A DNA stretch of 51,105 nt from Firmicutes bacterium HGW-Firmicutes-15 (GTDB lineage: Bacteria; Bacillota; Syntrophomonadia; Syntrophomonadales; Syntrophomonadaceae): the NCBI GenBank assembly GCA_002840245.1, contig PHAA01000025.1:1-51105 (forward strand), read 5' to 3'. The notes beneath the pieces were generated by a model. It saw only the letters and a program-made list of their open reading frames with translations. It did no database searches and had not been told where the DNA came from. The position numbers and the translations under genes were made by a program. Shown in pieces: positions 45,461-51,105 of this stretch (position 1 is the first letter of the stretch; each line of letters starts with the position of its first letter).

Positions 45461-47023
45461 TCATTCTGCTGCATAAGGCAGCTCAATTAGGAAGCAGGGC
45501 CCTGTCTTATGGTTCTCAATCTTGATGGTACCCTGATGCAGGTTGACCACCTGACGTACAATAGCCAAACCTAAACCATACTGCCCTTTGTTGCCAATAG
45601 CAAAAGGTTCAAACAAGCTTGATAATTGTCCCTCATCTATAAGCGGCCCATCGTTGGCAATGCTTAGGATACCAATGCCTTCCTGTTTTTTTAAACATAT
45701 TTTAATGACTTGACGGGCATAACGGATTTGATTATCCAGAATATTTTCCAGTACCACGCGCCATTGCTCTCGATCACCCCTGATACGCAAGGAATTCACC
45801 TGGGTTTCAAACTGAATATCCACCCGCTGGCATTTGAATCTCTCCAGGCAATCTCTTAATTCCTGGTCCAGATAAAAAAGTGCCCATTCATGCTCCCGAG
45901 TAGTAAGGTAGTTTAATTTGGACAGATAGATTAAATCACCGATTCTCTTATCTAATCGATCTGTCTCTTTATTAATTACTGCCAAACTCCCTTCCAAAGT
46001 ACCATTAGGATATACTCCATCCAATATGGATTGGCTATAGCTGCGTATAATCATTACCGGCGTTTTAAGCTCGTGGGAAATGTTTTGATGATAGCTTCGC
46101 TGAGCTTCATCCTGACGCAGCAAACGGCAGCGCATTTGCTCAAAGGATTGGGCCAAGCGTCCAATCTCATCCCGCCGCTTTAGGGTTATAGGTTGCTGCA
46201 GATTGCCTTCAGCTATTTGAGTCATATGATTTTCCATTTGCACCAGAGGCTGAGTCAGGCGCCGAGCCAGCAAGATTGAGGGCAGCAAACTACCCAATAT
46301 CGCCACTAGCATAAGCCAGGTAAGCCGACCCAGCATTTGCTGAGCCAGGTCGTCGCTATAACTGCCCCAGGTATAGGATACCAAAGAAGCTGCCTGACCA
46401 TTAATTTGGTTCTTGCGGATAACATAATAGAGGGTACGCTTATTAATCTCTTTGGAATATTTGGCTACCTGGGCTATCTGCTCTTGAGCGTCATCTCTAA
46501 TGCCCTGATAAAATCCTTCCGGAAGCTCGTATGGACCTGTTGCAGATATGTCTTCATTTATTATTAGATAATTTACTATCGGTAAGCTTGCAGGTGTTAT
46601 AGCCGTAGCTATTGTAGGTATTACTGCTGAAAAAATTCCTTCACCATTATTGTTGCCACTTTCAGTGGATGAAATAAATAGTGTACCAGTATTATTGTTG
46701 CCATTTTCATTGGTTGGCAGAGTAATCATTAATGATTTAGTCTCAATTGGGCCGTCAGTCTCAATTGGACCAATGCTTGCTTTATCTTCTTCATTCTTAA
46801 TCTGAATACTTGGCTGAACTGGCATTGGGCTAGCAGATGTAGCCACTACACTGACGGCACAGTTTATGGTTGGCTCCGATCCCATCAAAATGTCAAATAC
46901 CTGCTCGGTAAAAAAATTGCGTAAGCTGTAGGGTAGAACGAGGGCAATCAGCAAAAATATACTCAAGGTAACTCCCACGCAGAAAAGCCATATTTGCACA
47001 GAAAGCGGTATGTTCCTTTTCAT
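45461..47023 (-). CDS. Membrane sensor histidine kinase
   Basis: 520 residues. Membrane segments at about 10-34 and 233-253 enclose an extracytoplasmic region of about 200 residues. HAMP (254-305) is followed by the phospho-acceptor His317 in YHQNISHELKTPVMIIRSYS, and the ATPase boxes: DNQIRYA (N box), SIANDGPLID (G1), GNKGQYGLGLAIV (G2). The sensor region is unusual: residues 60-150 are low-complexity, with GPIETDGPIETK, Thr/Ser/Asn stretches (NGNNNTGT, ESGNNNGEG) and many prolines, more like a surface linker than a folded sensor domain. ATG start overlapping the regulator stop by four bases. Confidence 0.93.
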   Translation of the reverse strand: MKRNIPLSVQIWLFCVGVTLSIFLLIALVLPYSLRNFFTEQVFDILMGSEPTINCAVSVVATSASPMPVQPSIQIKNEEDKASIGPIETDGPIETKSLMITLPTNENGNNNTGTLFISSTESGNNNGEGIFSAVIPTIATAITPASLPIVNYLIINEDISATGPYELPEGFYQGIRDDAQEQIAQVAKYSKEINKRTLYYVIRKNQINGQAASLVSYTWGSYSDDLAQQMLGRLTWLMLVAILGSLLPSILLARRLTQPLVQMENHMTQIAEGNLQQPITLKRRDEIGRLAQSFEQMRCRLLRQDEAQRSYHQNISHELKTPVMIIRSYSQSILDGVYPNGTLEGSLAVINKETDRLDKRIGDLIYLSKLNYLTTREHEWALFYLDQELRDCLERFKCQRVDIQFETQVNSLRIRGDREQWRVVLENILDNQIRYARQVIKICLKKQEGIGILSIANDGPLIDEGQLSSLFEPFAIGNKGQYGLGLAIVRQVVNLHQGTIKIENHKTGPCFLIELPYAAE

Positions 47024-47697
47024 ACTTTCACCATCCTGTAACCATACCCATATATTGTCTCTACCCTCAACTCGCCCATCTTTTTGCGCAGGCGGCGTAA
47101 TAGGTCGTCAACCACCCGATCACTGCCAAAGTAATCATTACCCCATACCTGGTCAATTATCTGCTGGCGCCCCAGGGGTATACCCATATTATTAAGCAGC
47201 AGTATTAGCAGGTCAAATTCTCGTGAAGTAAGTTCTACAGGCACTTCTTCCTGATAAACCATACGGTTGACCTTATCAATTATATATGGATTAATTTCAA
47301 GTCTGCTTGGACTCCCAACGTCCTTGCCCAACGCATATACCCGATCCAACAGCCTACGGGTACGGATAACCAATTCACGAGGCAGGAAAGGCTTAGGGAG
47401 GTAATCCTCACTCCCCATTTCCAGACCCACAATACGATCTATATCTGCATCCCGGGCTGAAATAAATATAACCGGCAAATCTTGATCATCAGCTTTTATC
47501 TCGCGCAGTAGTTGGTAGCCATCAACCCCAGGAAGCATTATGTCCAAAATCCAGAGGTGAGGGTGTTCACATATGGCAGCTTTAGCCAAGCTGCCGTTCG
47601 TAAACCCCTGCACACACCAACCCTCCTTTATTAGATAGGAGCAGAGGAGCCGGTTTAAATCTTCTTCATCTTCCACTAAGAAAATCCGATAATCCAT
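47020..47697 (-). CDS. OmpR-family response regulator
   Basis: 225 residues. Receiver domain with acidic pocket EDEED, phospho-acceptor Asp52 in LWILDIMLPGVDGYQLL, and the conserved Lys in YLPKPF. C-terminal winged helix with VELTSREFDLLILLLNN and SDRVVDDLLRRLRKKMG...YGYGYRM. Partner of the overlapping kinase. A plausible target is the secreted-protein gene 68 bases upstream on the same strand, which reads into this gene. ATG start. Confidence 0.95.
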   Translation of the reverse strand: MDYRIFLVEDEEDLNRLLCSYLIKEGWCVQGFTNGSLAKAAICEHPHLWILDIMLPGVDGYQLLREIKADDQDLPVIFISARDADIDRIVGLEMGSEDYLPKPFLPRELVIRTRRLLDRVYALGKDVGSPSRLEINPYIIDKVNRMVYQEEVPVELTSREFDLLILLLNNMGIPLGRQQIIDQVWGNDYFGSDRVVDDLLRRLRKKMGELRVETIYGYGYRMVKV

Positions 47698-47713
47698 ATT
47701 GTCTCACTCCACA

Positions 47714-47752
47714 AATGCGGAAAAAGGCTTTTCCTACGCCCTTTCCCGCATT
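47714..47752. other. Imperfect hairpin in the spacer before the regulator gene
   Basis: AATGCGG...GGC pairs with GCC...CCGCATT (47714-47752) between the secreted-protein gene and the response regulator. It has no good U-run, so it may only attenuate transcription or affect RNA stability. Confidence 0.45.
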
Positions 47753-47765
47753 ATTCATTTACTGC

Positions 47766-48407
47766 CTACTTCTCAACCTTATTCAATCCTTGTTCCATTT
47801 TAGCAGTTTGTGCGCGATAGTCATCCAGAATCTGGGGAAGAATCTTCTTAATAGCTGCCTCATTTGAGGATGATACTGCCTCGGTAAATTCACTATAAAG
47901 CTTACTGATTTTTTCGTTTAACACTTTGTCCTCCGCAGAAACGGTCGAAGTACATGGAACTACCTCGACCGTTTTACCATCTTTAGTAGTAATGGATAGT
48001 TTGCCATCCTTAGTGGTAACGGTATCAGATAATGTAACAGTAAATTCTCCACCACTACTCAGTTCATCGTTCACACGCGTGCGGTCTGCCAGACGTATAT
48101 CTCCTTCTTGTATAATAACCTGTCTTGTAATTTTGTCGTTCACGCGCGTTCGATCTGCCAAGGCTGACTTCCATTCAGTTAAGCTGCCGGAATCATAAGC
48201 CTTCACTAGCATCTCCAGGTATGCCCGTTCGTGTACATCCGAATCAAGTAGCCTGAATCCCACCTGTGAGGTGCTTACTGCCATTGTTGCTGAGATCGTT
48301 GCCGGTTCTGATTGTTCTGCAGCAGAGGCGGGAACTGTACCCCCAACTGTTAGCATGCTGCATAGCACTAACATGGTCAATAATTTTTTCCTGAGCTGTT
48401 TTTGCAT
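47766..48407 (-). CDS. Secreted protein of unknown function, upstream of two-component genes
   Basis: 213 residues. A clear signal peptide (KKLLTMLVLCSMLTVGG..., cut after ASA near residue 29). The mature part is soluble and charged and holds an internal repeat, LADRTRVND, at about residues 83 and 106, and a lysine/threonine-rich beta stretch TVTTKDGKLSITTKDGKTVEVV. The C-terminal third is helical (LNEKISKLYSEFTEAVSSSNEAAIKKILPQILDDYRAQTAKME). No family recognised. ATG start, with AAGGAG upstream. Lying immediately before the regulator and kinase on the same strand, it may be a ligand, target or modulator of the kinase. Confidence 0.75.
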   Translation of the reverse strand: MQKQLRKKLLTMLVLCSMLTVGGTVPASAAEQSEPATISATMAVSTSQVGFRLLDSDVHERAYLEMLVKAYDSGSLTEWKSALADRTRVNDKITRQVIIQEGDIRLADRTRVNDELSSGGEFTVTLSDTVTTKDGKLSITTKDGKTVEVVPCTSTVSAEDKVLNEKISKLYSEFTEAVSSSNEAAIKKILPQILDDYRAQTAKMEQGLNKVEK

Positions 48408-48607
48408 TTTTTTACCACTCCTTATAATTACTAATATTTCAGGGCCCTGTTTGCAATTCCTATTTTACCTGGCTATTTCGGCAGGATTATCTCATAAATA
48501 TGTGAAATTGTATTACATCCATAACCTACCAATAATTCAGCCTAACCGAGGGATTCAGATTCAGACCCTAATATCGGTGATACCCGAAGGGTGGGAGAGT
48601 TAGACAT
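48408..48607. other. Intergenic leader of the secreted-protein operon
   Basis: About 200 bases, no gene. Expected to contain the promoter of the minus-strand secreted protein/regulator/kinase set; I could not choose a convincing box pair. A short palindrome GGGCCC and several small hairpins are present, without a known riboswitch signature. Confidence 0.4.
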
Positions 48608-48642
48608 AAAAAAAAGCCTTGCATTTAAGCAAAGCTATTTTT
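48608..48642 (-). terminator. Terminator, near-copy of the rRNA operon terminator
   Basis: Stem AGC-TTGC / GCAA-GCT (48615-48622 with 48629-48636), with an A-run before and TATTTTT after, so it can work on both strands; on the minus strand the stem is followed by eight Ts. The sequence, including flanking GGGAG and ATAAAAAAA, nearly repeats that at 50969-51003 downstream of the 5S gene. Confidence 0.75.
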
Positions 48643-48644
48643 GG

Positions 48645-48683
48645 GTGTCATGGGGACTGTCATGGGGACGGTCCTTTTGACAC
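48645..48683. repeat. REP-like inverted repeat, left of transposase gene
   Basis: Begins GTGTCA and ends TGACAC, with GGGGAC repeated inside (ATGGGGACTGTCATGGGGAC). Its right-hand 24 bases (GGGGACGGTCCTTTTGACAC core) are found in opposite orientation at 49557-49603, so the two bracket the transposase gene. Confidence 0.85.
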
Positions 48684-48712
48684 AACTTTGCGCTCGGTAT
48701 TGCCCTTTGCTT

Positions 48713-49507
48713 CTAACTTCCTGGTCTCACTCGTTCAACCATTCCTCTATTAACTCCGAGTAACTCTGCAATCTTCCTAATTGATAGCCGGGTGTTGGTT
48801 CGCATTTCCATAATCACTGTATTCAGCTTAATCGTATCTTTAATAATATCTTCCTTGCTTGCCCCTGGCCAGGTTTTCTTCAGGTACTTATTTAAACATT
48901 CTTGTCCTTCTTCCAGGGTCCGCGCAATACCTTCGTCTTTATCCATAAATTCGGCATCCCCTTTCGCTCTGGAGAATAGCTCGAATTCTTGAATTGCCTT
49001 TGGTAAATCCGTGGATATCATTTCTAGTATAAACTCGGAATCCACTAACTTTCGTTCTGTTTTCTTTGGGTTTACATAATAATCATAACTACTCCACTTG
49101 TATTGTATAGGTTGTTCTACTAATCCGGCTTGCACCGGGTTGTTGTGTACGTATCGAATTGTTGCCATGAGATATCGTTCATCTTCAATGGCTTCGCTTT
49201 TGAATCGACCTTGAAATACATGTCCCACCCGTTGGTATTTATTATTAAAAAACATGGCATAGCTCGTTGCTATGCCTTTCATAATGCTGGATATCTCGTT
49301 TTTATCATCCCGTAGTACCATATGGACATGATTGTCCATCAAGCAATAGGCATAGACCGATAGATCAGTATCGGCTTCTTTTTTTGCCAGGGTATCTATA
49401 AACTGATGCCGGTCTTCATCATCTAAAAATATCCTTTTTCTTTCGTTGCCCCGTAGCATAATATGATAGAAACCGGTGGTACTATATTTCCGTTGCAAGC
49501 GTCCCAC
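48713..49507 (-). CDS. REP-associated tyrosine transposase-like protein (Y1/TnpA family)
   Basis: About 264 residues. IS200-type Y1 domain: STTGFYHIMLRGNERKRIF, the metal-binding HxH in YCLMDNHVHMVL, and the catalytic-helix region YVHNNPVQAGLV; the tyrosine is among the Tyr residues before it (RYLMATIRYVHNN). The C-terminus adds a helix-turn-helix (TRLSIRKIAELLGVNRGMVERV), as in many Firmicutes members. The frame extends to 49651, but GGAGG eight bases before the GTG at 49507 fixes the start. No accessory gene. Such enzymes act on flanking palindromes; matching inverted repeats lie on both sides. Confidence 0.88.
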   Translation of the reverse strand: MGRLQRKYSTTGFYHIMLRGNERKRIFLDDEDRHQFIDTLAKKEADTDLSVYAYCLMDNHVHMVLRDDKNEISSIMKGIATSYAMFFNNKYQRVGHVFQGRFKSEAIEDERYLMATIRYVHNNPVQAGLVEQPIQYKWSSYDYYVNPKKTERKLVDSEFILEMISTDLPKAIQEFELFSRAKGDAEFMDKDEGIARTLEEGQECLNKYLKKTWPGASKEDIIKDTIKLNTVIMEMRTNTRLSIRKIAELLGVNRGMVERVRPGS

Positions 49508-49556
49508 TGAATAAACCTCCATATTATTTCTGCTAGTATAACGGTTTATTTTCGAT

Positions 49557-49603
49557 GTGTCAAAAGGACCGTCCCCATGCCACACCCATGCCACACCTGA
49601 CAC
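49557..49603. repeat. REP-like inverted repeat, right of transposase gene
   Basis: Begins GTGTCAAAAGGACCGTCCCC, the reverse complement of the right end of the repeat at 48645-48683, then ATGCCACACCC in two near-copies and a closing TGACAC. The two repeats face each other about 870 bases apart. Confidence 0.85.
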
Positions 49604-49683
49604 ATTTAGATAGGCATGGCAAAACAAACTAATGTTCTGGTATAATTGCATTAGAACTAATGTTGAGGGGATAGGAAAAGACC

Positions 49684-50355
49684 ATGTTAGCAGATGGTAT
49701 AAAAAGATACAAGCATGTTATATGGGATTGGAATGGCACATTGTTGGATGATGTAAACATTGTAATTGAAGCAATGAACAACCTGTTAAAAAGACGTGAA
49801 CTGCCATTGCTTGATATAGAAATGTATAAAGATATTTTTACTTTCCCAGTTATAGACTATTATGCTAAGCTTGGGTTTGATTTTGATTTAGAACCGTTTG
49901 AGAAACTTGCTATTGAATTTCTTTCAGAATTTAATTCAGATAAATATCAGTTTAGCTTGCATATTGGAGTCGAAGAAGTATTGCATTTTATTAAAAGTAT
50001 AGGGATTAGTCAATCAATTTTATCTGCTTCTCAAGAGCAAGAATTAACCGATTCTGTCAGAAAGCTAAATATCAATGAATATTTCTTAAGAGTTGTAGGA
50101 TTAAATAATCACTATGCAATGAGCAAAATAATAAGAGGAAAAGACCTTTTGGATAATTTAGGTTTAGAACCAAATGATGTGCTGCTTATAGGAGACACCA
50201 TTCATGATTATGAAGTGTCAAAAGAAATTGGGTGTGATTGTTTGCTCATATGTAACGGTCATCAAAGCTATCAGAGGATTTCCAACTGCCATACAAGAAT
50301 TGTCAAAACAATTTCAAACGTGGTTGGGTTTTTAAAAGGCGAAGTAATCCTATAG
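49684..50355 (+). CDS. HAD-family hydrolase (phosphoglycolate phosphatase-like)
   Basis: 223 residues. HAD motif I DWNGTLLDD (nucleophile Asp, about residue 15), motif II Ser in SILSASQEQEL, motif III Lys in the SKIIRGKDLL helix, and motif IV VLLIGDTIHDYEVSKEIG. A helical cap sits between motifs I and II. The substrate is a small phosphate ester, not defined from sequence. The usual phosphoglycolate phosphatase pattern begins DxDGTLxD; here W-N replaces the middle residues, seen in a subgroup of HAD proteins. Start: ATG at 49684, with GAGGGGATAGG upstream. Confidence 0.87.
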   Translation: MLADGIKRYKHVIWDWNGTLLDDVNIVIEAMNNLLKRRELPLLDIEMYKDIFTFPVIDYYAKLGFDFDLEPFEKLAIEFLSEFNSDKYQFSLHIGVEEVLHFIKSIGISQSILSASQEQELTDSVRKLNINEYFLRVVGLNNHYAMSKIIRGKDLLDNLGLEPNDVLLIGDTIHDYEVSKEIGCDCLLICNGHQSYQRISNCHTRIVKTISNVVGFLKGEVIL

Positions 50356-50418
50356 TTGGACTAAAGGAGTCCTCTGCCGGCAATCCCTTCAAATGTTAGT
50401 AACAAAGGAGGTAGGCTT

Positions 50419-50790
50419 ATGCAACCTGAAAATGACTATCATGGCATCATAGTAAACGTGAGCCAGAGCGATAAACGTATTTTCCCCCGGCTTGAAATAT
50501 TGAGTAGCAGAACCATAATTCCCGGTATTCTTATTCTATATAAGATTAATATTAGACCGGCCAATCTGGAGGAGACTATCAACCACCTTCAGCAAAACAT
50601 GCGCGGGAAGCTTTTTTATGCTCACCTTTATCGAAATGACGAGCTTATAGTAATATTTAAGTACAGGATCTTTAAAGCAAGCCCGGATAAAACTACCTGG
50701 CAGGAGGTGCTTGCTTATGGTCGGTCACTGCACATTCCCTCCTTCTGGTTGGACTTTTCTCCATGCCGCTTTGAGGATGAACAGTTTTAG
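50419..50790 (+). CDS. Unknown small soluble protein
   Basis: 123 residues. No family recognised. Alpha/beta composition, with RIFPRLEILSSRTIIPGILILYKINI near the start and LHIPSFWLDFSPCRFEDEQ at the end; no membrane segment or signal. The ATG is preceded by AAAGGAGG with normal spacing, which supports it as a real gene. It follows the HAD gene by 63 bases on the same strand and may be co-transcribed. Confidence 0.65.
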   Translation: MQPENDYHGIIVNVSQSDKRIFPRLEILSSRTIIPGILILYKINIRPANLEETINHLQQNMRGKLFYAHLYRNDELIVIFKYRIFKASPDKTTWQEVLAYGRSLHIPSFWLDFSPCRFEDEQF

Positions 50791-50968
50791 CCATAATGGC
50801 GGTAAATACATGGTAAATCTGCATACAGAACGCAGCATTGCGCAAGGGTTGACTGCCGGGACTCAATTACTATACAACCAACTTCTTTAAGTTTCCTCTA
50901 ACCGCTCAAGAACATGAGTTGCTGAATAATTGCTCATTCTGCTCGCCCACAGCTGTGGGAGCTAGATA

Positions 50969-51003
50969 TAAAAAAAGCCTTGCACTTAAGCAAAGCTATT
51001 TTA
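50969..51003 (-). terminator. rRNA operon terminator
   Basis: On the minus strand, a stem AGC-TTGC / GCAA-GCT (50976-50983 with 50990-50997), followed by a run of Ts and ATATC, begins about 20 bases after the 3' end of the 5S gene. A perfect palindrome CCCACAGCTGTGGG (50946-50959) follows further downstream. A near-copy of the terminator lies at 48608-48642. Confidence 0.85.
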
Positions 51004-51016
51004 GTAAAAATAAATT

Positions 51017-51105
51017 CCTGGCAACGACCTACTCTCCCACAGTAAACTGCAGTACCATCGGCGCTGGAGGGCTTAACTGCCGTGTTCGGGATGGGAACGG
51101 GTGTG
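51017..51105 (-). rRNA. rrf: 5S ribosomal RNA, 3' part
   Basis: Reverse complement reads CACACCCGTTCCCATCCCGA, then ACACGG-AGTTAAGCCC, GCGCCGATGGTACTGC and GGGAGAGTAGGTCGTTGCCAGG, unmistakably the 5S core and 3' end. About 25-30 bases of the 5' end are beyond the window. It is the last gene of an rRNA operon that would continue, 23S then 16S, to the right. Confidence 0.96.

Noticed and set aside
47926-48603. Plus-strand frames opposite the secreted protein and its leader
   Set aside because: No ribosome site; the minus-strand gene has a signal peptide and a good start.

Overview
The window looks like chromosomal DNA of a low-to-moderate GC Gram-positive anaerobe (Firmicutes, class Clostridia; gene style is reminiscent of Syntrophomonadaceae, but genus is inference). 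Pointers are the Bacillus-type purine gene order with purS/purQ/small purL, short-form HisG with HisZ, a YerC-type TrpR-like regulator, a GerMN lipoprotein, strong AGGAGG-type ribosome sites with frequent GTG/TTG starts, and an exosortase of the Gram-positive XrtG type.

Layout. 1-3838: a small DIP1984-family gene, then a region of two paralogous unknown membrane-anchored proteins (1346-2197 and 3032-3838) around a small membrane protein; a decayed fragment of the 3' end of ligA (1150-1215) shows that this region grew by duplication beside ligA. 3842-8041 (minus): ligA and pcrA. 8265-27940 (minus): a nearly gapless 20-kb gene string read from right to left: purE-B-C-S-Q-L-F-M-N-H-D, a small membrane TPR-like protein, an HD-domain protein, yerC, then hisZ-G-D-B-H-A-F-IE. 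Upstream of purE lie a near-consensus promoter and a ykkC-family riboswitch (most likely the PRPP class) followed by a terminator-like hairpin. Since PRPP is the substrate of both PurF and HisG, and AICAR made by HisF/HisH is consumed by PurH, one PRPP sensor over both pathways makes metabolic sense.

28966-40071: an AT-richer surface/secretion locus. It holds a 1202-residue membrane protein carrying a 6-pyruvoyl-tetrahydropterin-synthase-like domain, a dolichol-phosphate-mannose-synthase-like glycosyltransferase, an SMR/ArnE-like small membrane protein, a methyltransferase, (opposite strand) a UDP-sugar dehydrogenase and a polysaccharide deacetylase, and then a three-gene operon: a secreted protein with a C-terminal sorting-like tail, the exosortase-family protein XrtG, and its associated glycosyltransferase. 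This is the most unusual system in the window: a Gram-positive exosortase locus whose biochemistry is, to my knowledge, undetermined.

40136-45353: a short coiled-coil protein, a GerMN lipoprotein, guaA and hpt (purine salvage/GMP synthesis), an Smr-domain protein, a PAP2 phosphatase and a 57-residue orphan with a very strong ribosome site. 45461-48407: a sensor kinase/response regulator pair with a secreted protein upstream. 48608-50790: a REP-associated-type tyrosine transposase between inverted repeats, a HAD hydrolase and an unknown small protein. 51017-51105: the 3' part of a 5S rRNA gene (minus strand) with its terminator, so an rRNA operon continues past the right edge. No CRISPR array, prophage or complete tRNA gene was seen.
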